Below, one piece after another: positions 30,099-44,829 of a stretch of 64,000 nt of DNA; the first letter of the stretch is position 1, and each line of letters opens with the position of its first letter. The notes beneath the pieces are model-generated. The model was not told the DNA's origin. It did not search any database and saw only the letters and a list, made by a program, of their open reading frames with translations. The DNA is from JAMXLO01 sp963749575 (GTDB lineage: Bacteria > Pseudomonadota > Alphaproteobacteria > Acetobacterales > Acetobacteraceae), in NCBI GenBank assembly GCA_963749575.1, contig CAVVNM010000017.1:1-64000 (forward strand), written 5' to 3'. A program made the position numbers and the translations under genes.

Positions 30099-32063
30099 AT
30101 GCCGCACCCCGAGGTTCGCCAACTCAACCCCGCCGGGAGAAAGTTCCTTTACCGAATTCTTCTCGCCACGTCCCTGCTCATCGCCGCAGCCATCGGGGGT
30201 TTCGCGCTCTGGAGCTACCAGCAGCAGAGCAGCAGTGTGCATCGGCAGATCGACGCTCAGCTTCGCTCGGTCGGCCAGGCCACGGCGGACGGTATCGCCA
30301 AGTGGCTCGGCGGCCGTCTGCTCGTCATCCAGACCCTGGCGGACACCCTGCGCAATACGGACGCGACGGAAGCCAGGCGTGTGCTCGAACAGCCGGCACT
30401 TTCCGCCAATTTCAAGGCGACCTATCTGGGCGATCAGGCCGGCCATTTCATCATCTGGCCGGCGGAGCAGCTGCCACCTGACTTCGATGCGCGTACCCGG
30501 CCCTGGTACAAGCTTGCCGTTTCGACGCACGGTGTCGCCCTGACCGAGCCATACGCCGACGCAGCGGGCGGTGGACTGATCATCACCGTGGCCGCCCCGG
30601 TGGTGAGCCACGATGCCTTCGCGGGCGTTGCCGGCGCCGATCTGGGACTCGGGGCAATCGCTACGATGCTGGCGAACCTCGACGTGGGGGGTAAGGGCTA
30701 CGCCTTCCTGATCGAGGAGAGCGGCCGGATTCTGGTGCATCCCGACCAGGCCAGGATCCTGCACAACCTGACCGAAGTCTTCCCGGCCGCAGCCGCGCGA
30801 CTGAGCGGCAACGCGGTTCTGGGCAGCGACGAGCATACCATCTATGGCCTGTTTCCCATCACTGGCCTGCCAGGCGCAAAATGGTATGTCGGCATCGCCC
30901 TGGACCGGCAGGCCATGCTGCAACCGCTGGCAAGCTTTCGAACCTCGGCGATCGTTGCGGCGGCAGTCGCGGTGCTGCTCATCGTGCCGCTGCTCGGCCT
31001 GCTCATCCACAAACTCGTTGCGAGGCCGATCGTGCGGATGACCGCAGTCATGAAGCAGCTCGCCGGCGGCAACATCGAGGTTGCAGTACCCGAACTGCAC
31101 CGTCGTGACGAGATCGGCGAGATGGCCAACGCCGTCCAGGTGTTCAAGTCCGACATGCTGCGGACCGGCAAGCTGGTGACCGAGCAGGCGGCCGAGCGTG
31201 TGGCGAAGGACCGGCGCGCCGCGCATCTGGAAACCCTGGTGCAGAACTTCGAGGCAAAGGTCACGCAGTTGGTTGGCATGCTGTCGTCAGATGCAACCGG
31301 ATTGCAGGCAACGGCACAGTCGATGACCGGCATCGCTGCGCAAACCACACAGGGGATTGGCGGAGTGGTCGCGGTGGCGGAAGAACTCAGCGCTCGCGTG
31401 CATACGGCGACGTCAGCCGGCGAGGAACTCAGCTCTTCGATCAGTGAGATAAGCCGACAGGTGCACAAATCCGCGACGGTTGCCCAGCAGGCCGTGGACG
31501 AGGCCAGGCGCACCGACACCGTGGTGCAGGCGTTGGCGAGTGGCGCGCAGAAGATCGGCGAGATCGTCGGTCTGATCAGAAGTATCGCCGGCCAGACCAA
31601 CCTGCTGGCGCTCAACGCCACCATCGAGGCCGCGCGCGCCGGTGACGCCGGCAAGGGCTTTGCCGTGGTTGCCTCGGAGGTGAAGGGGCTGGCCAACCAG
31701 ACGTCGCGCGCGACCGAGGACATCGGTACCCAGATCGGACAGATGCAGACCGCCACCAAGGAGGCGGTGGAAGCGATCCAAGGCATCACCCGCATCATTG
31801 GCGAGATCAGCGGGATCGCCACAACCATCGCCTCGGCGGTCGAGCAACAGGGAGCCGCGACCGCCGAGATCACCCGCAACGTGCAGCAGACCGCCGCCGG
31901 CATTCAGGATGTCACGACAAACATTGCGGGCGTCAACCAAGCGGCCGGCGAGACCGGTGCCGCTGCCACCCACCTGCTTGGCGCAGCGTCCGAGCTCTCC
32001 AAGCAGGCGGGACAATTGAGCGGAGAGGTCGAGACCTTCGTGGCCGAGATCAGAGCGGCGTAG
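30099..32063 (+). CDS. methyl-accepting chemotaxis protein, dCache sensor
   Basis: 654 residues in one frame. A transmembrane helix at about 19-38 is followed by a periplasmic double-Cache sensor (about 45-280) with RPWYKLAVSTHGVALTEPYA, the ligand-pocket signature, and AGVAGADLGLGAI. A second helix (about 285-308) and a HAMP domain with IVRMTAVMKQLAGGNIEVAV come next. The cytoplasmic signalling domain holds the highly conserved hairpin tip IRSIAGQTNLLALNATIEAA. It should couple to CheA/CheW, which are not in the window. Cache sensors of this type often bind amino acids or carboxylates; the ligand here is not predictable. Confidence 0.9.
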   Translation: MPHPEVRQLNPAGRKFLYRILLATSLLIAAAIGGFALWSYQQQSSSVHRQIDAQLRSVGQATADGIAKWLGGRLLVIQTLADTLRNTDATEARRVLEQPALSANFKATYLGDQAGHFIIWPAEQLPPDFDARTRPWYKLAVSTHGVALTEPYADAAGGGLIITVAAPVVSHDAFAGVAGADLGLGAIATMLANLDVGGKGYAFLIEESGRILVHPDQARILHNLTEVFPAAAARLSGNAVLGSDEHTIYGLFPITGLPGAKWYVGIALDRQAMLQPLASFRTSAIVAAAVAVLLIVPLLGLLIHKLVARPIVRMTAVMKQLAGGNIEVAVPELHRRDEIGEMANAVQVFKSDMLRTGKLVTEQAAERVAKDRRAAHLETLVQNFEAKVTQLVGMLSSDATGLQATAQSMTGIAAQTTQGIGGVVAVAEELSARVHTATSAGEELSSSISEISRQVHKSATVAQQAVDEARRTDTVVQALASGAQKIGEIVGLIRSIAGQTNLLALNATIEAARAGDAGKGFAVVASEVKGLANQTSRATEDIGTQIGQMQTATKEAVEAIQGITRIIGEISGIATTIASAVEQQGAATAEITRNVQQTAAGIQDVTTNIAGVNQAAGETGAAATHLLGAASELSKQAGQLSGEVETFVAEIRAA

Positions 32064-32066
32064 CGA

Positions 32067-32094
32067 CGAAGCAATCTCGCTCGAGATTGCTTCG
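32067..32094. terminator. hairpin between convergent genes
   Basis: CGAAGCAATCTCG at 32067-32079 is the exact reverse complement of 32082-32094, directly after the chemoreceptor stop and before the convergent sodB end. It lacks a clear T-run, so it may serve as a bidirectional end or processing hairpin and not as a canonical intrinsic terminator. Confidence 0.5.
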
Positions 32095-32131
32095 CTTGCT
32101 CGCAACGAGTGTGCGGTCGAAGCCCGCCGCG

Positions 32132-32740
32132 TCAGGCCGACCGCAACTGTGCCTCGGCGAATTCGTAGTTGGCCAGCTTGTCCACCCAGTTCTGCAGATA
32201 GTCCGGCCGACGGTTACGGAAGTCGAGGTAGTAGCTGTGCTCCCAAACGTCACAGCCGAGCAGTGCCTTGCCCTCACCGGTGGCAAGCGGATTTGACCCG
32301 TTCGGCGAGCGCGTCACCTTCAGCTTGCCGTCGCTCGCCAGTACCAGCCACACCCATCCGGAACCGAACTGCCCGACGCCGCCGGCCTTGAACGCGTCCT
32401 TGAACTTCGTCACGTCGCCGAAGTCCTCGGTGATCTTCTTTTCCAGCGCACCCGGGATGCCGCCGCCGGTCGGGCTCATGCACTGCCAGAACACGATGTG
32501 GTTCCAGTGCTGGCCGGCGTTGTTGAACACCGGCGCCATGTCGGCCTTGTTGTATGACAGCTTCACGATGTCTTCGAGCGACTTGCCCTTCAGCGCGTCA
32601 TTGCTGTCGACGAATCCGTTCAGCGCGGTGACATAAGCCTGGTGATGGCGGCCGTGGTGCAGGTCGAGGGTTTCCTCGCACATCCCTTTTGCCCCAAGGG
32701 CGGTCTTGGAATAGGGCAGAGTAGGTAGTTCGAATGCCAT
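32132..32740 (-). CDS. sodB: superoxide dismutase, Fe-type
   Basis: 202 residues in one frame. Converts superoxide to hydrogen peroxide and oxygen in the cytoplasm. The four metal ligands are in LDLHHGRHHQAYV (His), GQHWNHIVFW (His) and DVWEHSYYLDFRNRRPDYLQ (Asp and His). The glutamine in NNAGQHWNH, in the first half, is the mark of iron-type enzymes. No signal peptide. Convergent with the chemoreceptor gene. Confidence 0.93.
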   Translation of the reverse strand: MAFELPTLPYSKTALGAKGMCEETLDLHHGRHHQAYVTALNGFVDSNDALKGKSLEDIVKLSYNKADMAPVFNNAGQHWNHIVFWQCMSPTGGGIPGALEKKITEDFGDVTKFKDAFKAGGVGQFGSGWVWLVLASDGKLKVTRSPNGSNPLATGEGKALLGCDVWEHSYYLDFRNRRPDYLQNWVDKLANYEFAEAQLRSA

Positions 32741-32860
32741 GGAGCGTCCTCCGCTGGTTGCAGTGAAGCGATGCCGTTCGACGGGAGTGGCCTCTAGCTA
32801 TGACCCGTGCTGGAACGCGTCAAGCTGGCACGGGTTCGCGACCGACGCCATCTGGCGCGC

Positions 32861-33631
32861 ATGAACGCGCCGATCGCCGCGCTGGTTCGCCGGCATGATC
32901 CCGACCGTTTCCTCACCGCGCTGTTCGCACCGCCGGACAAACGCGACGCGCTGCTGGTGCTGTACGCGTTCAACCATGAATTGGCGCGGGCGCGTGAGGC
33001 CGTGTCGGAGCCGCCTTTGGCACTGATCCGACTGCACTGGTGGCGCGAGGTGGTGGAAGGGGCCCACCGCCGGCACGAGGTGGCCGACCCACTGCTTGCC
33101 GCGATCGACGGCGGGGGTCTCGACCGCAGCGATCTGTTGGCGCTGATCGATGCGCGTGAGGCAGAGACACTGCCGGTGTTCGAGACCATGTCCGACTGGC
33201 GCGATTATGTCTGGCGGAGTGCTGGCGGTGTGGCGGTTGCCGCAGGTCGGCTGCTCTGCGTCCCCGAACCCGAGGCGCTGCGACCACTTGGCGCCGCCTA
33301 TGGCATTGCCGGCCTGCTCCGCAGCATTCCCGCGCACAGCCGGCAAGGTCGTTGCCTGCTTCCGGCAGACGTGCTGGCGGAGCATGGTCTGCGGCCGGAG
33401 CATCTCATTGCCGAGCCATCGGCGGCGGCTGCGCAGCCGGTGATGCGCCGCCTTGCCCACGAAGGATTGATGTTGCTGCGACGGCCGAGGCTGCCGCGGA
33501 GGGCCATCGCCGCGGCGCTGCCCGCCGTGTTGGCGAGGCGCGATCTCAGGCGGGCGACGGCGTTTCCACCGCAGCGCGGCATCGGCGACCGACTGGCCGT
33601 CATGCTCGCCGGTCTTGCCGGCCGCATCTGA
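32861..33631 (+). CDS. squalene/phytoene synthase-like (NDUFAF6-like) protein
   Basis: 256 residues from the ATG at 32861 (an in-frame GTG at 32807 adds 18). The fold signature is seen in RFLTALFAPPDKRDALLVLY, LALIRLHWWREVVEGAHRRH and AYGIAGLLRSIPAHSRQGRC. The aspartate-rich DxxxD motifs of true prenyl synthases are missing: the first position reads FNHELARAREA. This matches the divergent alphaproteobacterial branch related to mitochondrial NDUFAF6, a complex I assembly factor, better than a carotenoid enzyme. In relatives it follows yajC-secDF; here it lies after the inserted chemoreceptor and sodB. Confidence 0.75.
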   Translation: MNAPIAALVRRHDPDRFLTALFAPPDKRDALLVLYAFNHELARAREAVSEPPLALIRLHWWREVVEGAHRRHEVADPLLAAIDGGGLDRSDLLALIDAREAETLPVFETMSDWRDYVWRSAGGVAVAAGRLLCVPEPEALRPLGAAYGIAGLLRSIPAHSRQGRCLLPADVLAEHGLRPEHLIAEPSAAAAQPVMRRLAHEGLMLLRRPRLPRRAIAAALPAVLARRDLRRATAFPPQRGIGDRLAVMLAGLAGRI

Positions 33632-33635
33632 CAGG

Positions 33636-33815
33636 TCACAGGCCCTGCTTGACCTTGTCGGCGCTGTTCGTCACGGCTTTCCCCGTTGCACTCACGTCCT
33701 CGCCGAGACCGGCAGTCGTATTGCATCCACCGAGCACGGTTATCGCGCCTGCCAGGGCGATCATTGGTAGCAGCGCGCTCAACAGGCTCCGGCACACGGG
33801 AGCGAAGTCCTGCAT
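33636..33815 (-). CDS. entericidin-like small lipoprotein
   Basis: A 59-residue ORF. ATG at 33815 is preceded by GGAGGA seven bases upstream on the minus strand. A hydrophobic leader ends in the lipobox VLGGC, and the mature part begins CNTTAGLGEDVSATGKAVTN and ends SADKVKQGL. That is the entericidin A/B pattern (G.G.D....G......A). Entericidins are tiny envelope lipoproteins linked to stationary-phase stress or osmotic lysis in enteric bacteria. It converges with the phytoene-synthase-like gene, with 4 bp between the stops. Confidence 0.8.
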   Translation of the reverse strand: MQDFAPVCRSLLSALLPMIALAGAITVLGGCNTTAGLGEDVSATGKAVTNSADKVKQGL

Positions 33816-33881
33816 TTCGGTTCCTCCGGTTGGTCGTAGCAGGTTATCAGAGGATCATTGCAGTCTCAATGGCGGTCGCGC

Positions 33882-36758
<2,877 letters not shown>

Positions 36759-36777
36759 GCCGCGAGGTCCTACGCTT

Positions 36778-36792
36778 GTTCTCGGGATGTTC
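36778..36792 (+). promoter_or_regulatory. alphaproteobacterial SOS box (LexA operator)
   Basis: GTTCTCGGGATGTTC fits the alphaproteobacterial LexA consensus GTTC-N7-GTTC exactly. It lies 20 bp upstream of the uvrA ATG and 140 bp upstream of the divergent ssb start. uvrA is a known SOS gene, so the match is likely functional for uvrA; a role for ssb is possible. Confidence 0.8.
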
Positions 36793-36931
36793 CCCCCTAT
36801 ATGGCAATTTTCGGGGGCCTTGGAAAGGTCTGTTAAGCGACTCCGGCCAGGATGGCCCATAGGATGGCCGGTAGGATGGCAGCGTGTGGGAGCGGGGGCT
36901 AGAGTGCCTCCTTTGATGAGGGACTGAAGCG

Positions 36932-37430
36932 ATGGCGGGCAGCGTCAACAAGGTGATCCTGGTGGGCAACCTGGGCAAGGATCCTGAGATCCGAACCCTG
37001 CAGTCGGGCACGAAGGTCGCGAACCTGTCGGTCGCGACCAGCGAATCATGGAACGACCGCCAAACCGGCGAGCGCAAGGAACGCACCGAGTGGCACCGGG
37101 TGGTCATCTTCAACGATCGCTTGGCCGATGTCGCCGAGCGGTTCCTGCGGAAGGGCCGCAAGGTCTATCTGGAGGGAGCGCTGGAGACCCGGAAATACAC
37201 CGACCAGTCGGGCCAGGAGAAATACACCACCGAAGTGGTATTGCGGAATTTCCGCGGCGAACTGACGCTGTTGGACAGCGCCGGAGGCAGTGAAGGCGGC
37301 GAGGGCGGTGGCTACCGTGAGCGCGCGCCGGCGCAACGTAGCGACAGCCGCGCCCGCGACATCGCGCGGCGGCGGTCCGTCCTGGGATGCGCCAAAGGGT
37401 GGCGATCTGGACGACGAAATCCCGTTCTGA
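36932..37430 (+). CDS. ssb: single-stranded DNA-binding protein (C-terminal frameshift)
   Basis: About 165 residues. The OB fold begins MAGSVNKVILVGNLGKDPEI and includes VANLSVATSESWNDRQTGER and EWHRVVIFNDRLADVAERFL. A Gly-rich linker follows. A single frame change near 37370 restores the expected tail SWDAPKGGDLDDEIPF, whose acidic DDEIPF tip recruits repair and replication proteins. Without it the frame would run to 37438 with an atypical basic end. Divergent from uvrA. Confidence 0.92.
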
Positions 37431-37458
37431 TCGCGTAGCGCAATACCCGGCGGCGACC

Positions 37459-38948
37459 ATTGCCAGTCACAGGTGGCCGCCGGAGCGGATCGTCCGGGCG
37501 TTCCTGGCGGTCCACGTCCTGATCTGGTGGCTGCTGCCGGCACTGTTGCAGCACAACCTGCCACTGGACGTGATCGAGCTGCTCGCCTGGGGCCGCGAGT
37601 GGCAGATCGTCTATTACAAGCATCCGCCGCTGCCGGCATGGATCCTGGAAGTCGATCGCGATCGCGTTCGGCCGCTGGCCGCCCGCGCTGTACCTGGCGG
37701 GACCGTTGGCCTCGGCGCTGTCGCTGTTCGCCGTGTGGCGGCTCGGTCTGCGCGATGATCGGGGAGCGGCGTGCGCTGTTCGCTGTGCTGGCGCAGACCG
37801 GCGTGGTCTACTTCACGATCTTCACGCCCGAGTTCAACCACAACGTGGTGCTGCTGCCGCTGTGGGCGGCACTCGGCCTTGCCGGGTATCGCGCCTGCTT
37901 CATGGCCGGCGGCCGGCGGCTCGGCTGTGCACGCTGGGCATGGTTCGGCGTGCTGGCGGCACTTGGCATGCTGGGCAAGTACACCACCGTGCTGCTCCTG
38001 CTGCCAATGCTGCTGCTGACGGTGCTGCATCCACGTTTGCGTCGAGTATGGGCCAGCCCGGGGCCCTGGCTGGCGCTGGCCGTCGCGCTTCTGCTGTTGC
38101 TGCCGCATTTGCTGGCGTTGTGGCGGATCGACTTCGCGCCGGTGCAGTATGCGTCCGGACGCGCACTGGGCCCGACCCATTGGTACGACCACATCGTCAA
38201 CCCGCTGCTGTTCGCGGTGGCGCAATTCGGCGACATCGCGGCGGCTTTGCTGGCAATCGCATTGCTGGCGTGGCGACGCCCCGGCGAACCGGTGGCGATG
38301 TCCGGGCCGACGCCGCTGCCGCCGGAACAACGCGCCTATCTGGCCACCATCACCTGGGCGCCGGTCGGCCTCGCGGTCGCCGCCTCGGTCATCCTCGGTC
38401 TGCAACTGAAGGACATGTGGGGCTACCCGATGTGGTGCTTCATCGGGCTGTTCCTGATGGCCGAAGTGGTAGGGCCGATCACCGGGGGAGGGGAGCGGCG
38501 GTTCGCGGTCGCGTGGCTGGCCATCCTGGTCATCGTGCCGGTGGTGTTCGCCGTGCAGCAGACCATCGGCGGGCGCTTCCTGCGCAAGCCGATGCGCGGT
38601 CAGTTCCCCGGCAGGGAGTTGGCGGGTCTGGTGGAGCAGCGCTGGCATGCGGTCGTCGGCGGCGCCCCGCTGGCGATCGTGGCGGGTGATACCTGGATCG
38701 CCGGCAACGTTGCGTTCTATGGGGCCGAACGCCCGTCGGTGTTCATCGATGCCGATCCTGCCAGGAGCCCATGGATCGAGCCGGAAATGCTGGCGCGACG
38801 GGGAGCCGTGCTGATCTGGCAGGAGCCCGGTGGCGAACCTGAGTGGCTGAGCCGCCTTCCCGCCGCACTGCCGCAGCCGCCGATCGAACTGCCCTATCGT
38901 GCCGACCTATGGGGCATCCACCGGCTCGGTTCGACTGGGCGATCCTGA
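37459..38948 (+). CDS. glycosyltransferase family 39-like (ArnT/PMT-type) membrane protein (frameshifted)
   Basis: Large polytopic membrane protein of about 496 residues. The first part has ERIVRAFLAVHVLIWWLLPA and the periplasmic loop GREWQIVYYKHPPLPAWIL. Its Tyr-x-Lys-His-Pro-Pro is typical of lipid-linked sugar transferases of the dolichol-phosphate-mannose type. FTPEFNHNVVLLPLWAALGL and LGMLGKYTTVLLLLPMLLLT follow, with further helices. The C-terminal soluble part has WIAGNVAFYGAERPSVFIDA. The frame changes at about 37665 and 37745. The start is unclear: no ATG is in frame upstream, and ATT at 37459 is the best guess. Acceptor unknown. Confidence 0.75.
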
Positions 38949-39060
38949 AACCAACGCCATGATGCAGCCCAGCGTCCCGGCAGAGATTGCTTGCGATAAG
39001 GTGGGTCGGGCACTTACGATTGCACACCGAATACTGACAGGCCCCAGGGGGAAACGCGCA

Positions 39061-39720
39061 GTGAGGACGACTGGTTGGACGAATGCCGGGCTATCCGGCG
39101 TGGTGGTGCTGAGCCTGCTGGTTTCGGGCTGTGCCCAGACACCGCTTGGGCCAACGGTTCAGGTTATGCCCGGTCCCGGAAAGTCGTTCGACGCATTTCA
39201 GTACGACCAGGCCGGCTGCAAGCAGTTCGCCACCAATACGGTTGCCGGTCAGGCGCAGAACGCCAACACAAGGGCGGTCGGCGCGGCTGCGATCGGCACG
39301 GTACTGGGTGCCGGCCTGGGCGCAGCGATCGGTGGTGGCCGCGGTGCCGCCATCGGTGCAGGCAGCGGCGCCATCGCCGGAACCGGCATCGGCATGGGGA
39401 GCAGCGCGAACGATCAGATGGGCATCCAGCAGCAATACGATAACGCCTTCGCCCAGTGCATGTATGCGAAGGGCAACATGGTGCCGGGCTACGGTCCGAT
39501 GATGGTGAACGCGCCGCCTCCACCGCCCGGACCCGATACCGGTCTCACCTATGCGGTGCAGCAGCAGCTGCACCGGCTCGGCTATCTGCGCAGCCCGGCG
39601 GATGGCGTCGCCGGGCCACAGACCAGCGCCGCAATCAGCCAGTTCGAGAGCGTTTCCGGCCTGCCGGTGGATGGCTACCCCTCGCCGCAGCTGCTGGGAC
39701 GGCTACAGGCGATGCCGTAG
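39061..39720 (+). CDS. glycine-zipper lipoprotein with peptidoglycan-binding domain
   Basis: 219 residues from a GTG at 39061 after an AGGGGG-like ribosome site. A lipoprotein signal (AGLSGVVVLSLLVSGCAQTP) gives Cys lipidation at the LVSGC box. A glycine-zipper segment follows (AAAIGTVLGAGLGAAIGGGR and GAAIGAGSGAIAGTGIGMGS), then a proline linker and a C-terminal peptidoglycan-binding domain 1 (LTYAVQQQLHRLGYLRSPAD followed by GVAGPQTSAAISQFE). Probably an outer-membrane lipoprotein that contacts the cell wall. Stands alone upstream of gyrA. Confidence 0.8.
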   Translation: MRTTGWTNAGLSGVVVLSLLVSGCAQTPLGPTVQVMPGPGKSFDAFQYDQAGCKQFATNTVAGQAQNANTRAVGAAAIGTVLGAGLGAAIGGGRGAAIGAGSGAIAGTGIGMGSSANDQMGIQQQYDNAFAQCMYAKGNMVPGYGPMMVNAPPPPPGPDTGLTYAVQQQLHRLGYLRSPADGVAGPQTSAAISQFESVSGLPVDGYPSPQLLGRLQAMP

Positions 39721-39836
39721 CGATCTGCGCGCGCACCCCTCGCCATTCAGGCCGAATCAGCCTATCTAGGCCGGTATGATGCGGTGCAGCGCCGGTCTCC
39801 CGGTGCGCCCTGCCGAACCACTGAATTGGGCCTTTT

Positions 39837-42578
<2,742 letters not shown>

Positions 42579-42579
42579 A

Positions 42580-43095
42580 ATGGCTCAGCCTGTGAAGAAG
42601 CTGCGTGTCGGTCTCTACCCGGGGACCTTCGATCCGGCCACCAACGGCCATCTCGACGTGATCGCCCGGGCCGCGCGCCTGCTCGACAAGCTGGTGGTCG
42701 GCGTCGCGATCAGCACCGGCAAAGGGCCGCTGCTTTCGTTGGAGGAGCGCGTCGAGCTGATGCAGGCCGAGATCGCCCGCATCGCCACGCAGAACGGCAT
42801 GGTGATCGAGGTATTGGCATACGATACGCTGCTGGTCGATTTCGCCCGCAAGGTCGGCGCATCGATGATCGTGCGTGGCTTGCGCGCGGTGTCGGACTTC
42901 GACTACGAGTTCCAGATGGCCGGCATGAACTATCGGATGGCGCCGGACATAGAGACGGTGTTCCTGATGGCGAGCGAGCGGCACCAGTTCATCGCCTCGC
43001 GCCTGGTAAAGGAAGTGGCAATGCTGGGCGGCGACATCTCTTCCTTCGTGCCACCGCTGACGCTGGAACGCGTGCTGCAACGCATCCGCGGCTGA
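42580..43095 (+). CDS. coaD: phosphopantetheine adenylyltransferase
   Basis: 171 residues. Fourth step of coenzyme A synthesis: adenylyl transfer to 4'-phosphopantetheine. The nucleotidyltransferase motif TxGH is in LYPGTFDPATNGHLDVIARA. MIVRGLRAVSDFDYEFQMAG carries substrate contacts, and ETVFLMASERHQFIASRLVK has the second signature. ATG at 42580 follows GGAGGACGAGGG and is one base after the gyrA stop, giving a two-gene unit. Confidence 0.95.
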   Translation: MAQPVKKLRVGLYPGTFDPATNGHLDVIARAARLLDKLVVGVAISTGKGPLLSLEERVELMQAEIARIATQNGMVIEVLAYDTLLVDFARKVGASMIVRGLRAVSDFDYEFQMAGMNYRMAPDIETVFLMASERHQFIASRLVKEVAMLGGDISSFVPPLTLERVLQRIRG

Positions 43096-43128
43096 ACCAA
43101 CCACCACGACGTTGCCAGGAGGGCGCCA

Positions 43129-43701
43129 ATGCTTCGACGCAGCCTGATCGCGGGCGCCGCGATCGTGACCCTGACAGGGGAGATCATCATGAGCGAGACC
43201 GCGGACGCCCAGACCAAGTCCGATCCGGAGAACACGTTGTACATGGACCTGAAGCAGGGTCGTGTGGTGATCGAGATGTTTCCGGACCTCGCGCCGAAGG
43301 CGGTGGAACGGGTCAAGACGCTGGCACGCGAAGGATTCTACGACAACACGCCGTTCCATCGGGTGATCGAGGGCTTCATGGCGCAGGGCGGCGATCCCAC
43401 CGGTACGGGCACCGGCGGTTCCAAGCTGCCGGACCTGCCTGCCGAATTCACCACCAAGCGGCACTTCCTGCGCGGCACCTGCGGCATGGCGCGCACCTCG
43501 GATCCGAACAGCGCGAACAGCCAGTTCTACATCATGTTCGCGCCGGCGCCGCATCTGGATGGGCAATATACAATCTGGGGCCAGGTGACGCAGGGCATGG
43601 AGTTCATCGACCAGATCAAGCGCGGCAGCGGCTCCGGCGGTACGGTGCAGAACCCGGACCGGATTGTGCATTTGCGGGTAGCGGCCGACGTGAAAGGTTG
43701 A
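43129..43701 (+). CDS. periplasmic peptidyl-prolyl cis-trans isomerase (cyclophilin type)
   Basis: 190 residues. A signal-like N terminus (RRSLIAGAAIVTLTGEIIMS, cleavage near ADA) is followed by a cyclophilin domain. Active-site parts are TPFHRVIEGFMAQGGDPTGT (catalytic Arg, Phe, Gln), MARTSDPNSANSQFYIMFAP and HLDGQYTIWGQVTQGMEFID. It is a compact bacterial PpiA-type enzyme that helps fold exported proteins. It begins 33 bp after coaD and may be co-transcribed with gyrA-coaD. Confidence 0.9.
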   Translation: MLRRSLIAGAAIVTLTGEIIMSETADAQTKSDPENTLYMDLKQGRVVIEMFPDLAPKAVERVKTLAREGFYDNTPFHRVIEGFMAQGGDPTGTGTGGSKLPDLPAEFTTKRHFLRGTCGMARTSDPNSANSQFYIMFAPAPHLDGQYTIWGQVTQGMEFIDQIKRGSGSGGTVQNPDRIVHLRVAADVKG

Positions 43702-43736
43702 CCACCGGCGCGCCGCGGCGCTTTAAGGCAGCCGGC

Positions 43737-43812
43737 GAGCCCGTAGCTCAGGTGGTAGAGCACGAGACTTTTAATCTTGGGGCCGTGGGTTCGAGTCCCA
43801 CCGGGCTCACCA
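43737..43812 (+). tRNA. tRNA-Lys(UUU)
   Basis: 76 bases with acceptor GAGCCCG pairing with CGGGCTC, D-arm GCTCAGGTGGTAGAGC and anticodon loop CTTTTAA with anticodon TTT at the usual position. The T-arm is GTGGGTTCGAGTCCCAC, with an encoded CCA end at 43810-43812. It marks the left boundary of a degenerate integrated element. Confidence 0.97.
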
Positions 43813-43869
43813 TGAAATCAGATAGTCAAACGTGTCATCCACATCAGAAACAGAATGAATAAACCCCTC

Positions 43870-43890
43870 CGACCAGACGCTGACCAGACG
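43870..43890 (+). repeat. tandem 10-bp direct repeat GACCAGACGC
   Basis: GACCAGACGC occurs at 43870-43879 and again at 43881-43890, 58 bp after the tRNA-Lys end. Short direct repeats at this distance from an attachment tRNA can be integrase arm-binding sites; this reading is an inference. Confidence 0.5.
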
Positions 43891-44073
43891 CCGATGTAGC
43901 CGGCCGTCCCGCCCGCGGGTTCGGCACCTTTCAGCCTCGCCGAGCGTGTGTCGTCCGGCCCGCGTCCTGGCGCCGGAGTCGGCGAGTAGCGGGCTGCTCA
44001 GCAAAGCGTTTGATCAGGTAAGGGACTGGCGCCTGGTGACCGGCGCGCAGCGCGCGCGGCATGACGTGAGTGG

Positions 44074-44331
44074 TCAGTGCAGAATCGCCCAGACGATCAC
44101 ACCGAATGCGATCAGCCCGAGCAAGCCCAGCCCATGCTTGCGGGCCCGCCTGGCGTGGTGACGCATGGTGTAGGACACGCCAGAGCCGGGCCAGCCAACC
44201 GTGGTCTGCGGCCTGCGGCCGAACGTCGTGTGCAGGCCCCGCACGCCGACCGATAGCGATGCGCCGCGTTTTCCAAGGTTCAGGTGCAACCCGGGTACAA
44301 GGCCAAGGCGCCTGCGGAAACGGAATGCCAT
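44074..44331 (-). CDS. DUF4236-domain protein
   Basis: 85 residues. The N-terminal MAFRFRRRLGLVPGLHLNLG and GKRGASLSVGVRGLHTTFGR match the DUF4236 pattern of alternating RF.....PG...N.SK.G.S.S.G.RG. A C-terminal hydrophobic helix GLGLLGLIAFGVIVWAILH would anchor it in the membrane. The family is common on plasmids and genomic islands, function unknown. The gene is intact in an otherwise eroded island next to tRNA-Lys. Confidence 0.75.
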   Translation of the reverse strand: MAFRFRRRLGLVPGLHLNLGKRGASLSVGVRGLHTTFGRRPQTTVGWPGSGVSYTMRHHARRARKHGLGLLGLIAFGVIVWAILH

Positions 44332-44412
44332 CGATCATCTCCAGCGGTGTTGCGCCGATGCCCGGAATGATCCCAGCACTGTGCCAGCAAAAGGCGGCGC
44401 TCGCATTGATCT

Positions 44413-44829
44413 ATGTCAGGGCGCGCCGATCGGCACGCGATGGCCGAGTTGAGGGACGGCAGCGGCCTGGTGTTCCTCGGCCAGAAGCAGGGCAAGCCGC
44501 TGTCCGACACGAGCCTGACGGCCGTGCTGCGCCGGATGGCGCGCGGCGAGCTGCCCGCATACGGCTTCCGGTCGACGTTTCGCGATTGCGCCGCAGAGAG
44601 CACACACTATCCGGATCACGTCGTGGAACTCGCGCTCGCGCACGCGATCGGCGACAAGGTCGAGGCGGCCTATCGGCGCGGCGACCTGTTCGATAGACGC
44701 ACGGCTTTGATGGACGATTGGGCAGCTCACCGCGCTGAATCGCGCAGTCACGTGCGCACACGGGCGCGCGCGAAGCGTGCCGGCCTATCGAACCAAGCTA
44801 CAACGGAGGCTGCTCAGCATTCCGCTTGA
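44413..44829 (+). pseudogene. tyrosine recombinase, C-terminal catalytic fragment
   Basis: 138 residues that align with only the end of P4-type integrases: DGSGLVFLGQKQGKPLSDTS, YGFRSTFRDCAAESTHYPDH, LALAHAIGDKVEAAYRRGDL and FDRRTALMDDWAAH. The catalytic tyrosine of EAAYRRGDLF is present. The HxxR motif reads YGFR in place of HGFR, and the N-terminal arm-binding, core-binding and first-arginine regions are missing. It is therefore a remnant. It lies 600 bp after tRNA-Lys, the probable former integration site. Confidence 0.8.

Noticed and set aside
32861..33631. Carotenoid (phytoene) synthase
   Set aside because: Aspartate-rich catalytic motifs are missing and no carotenoid genes are near; an NDUFAF6-like role fits better.
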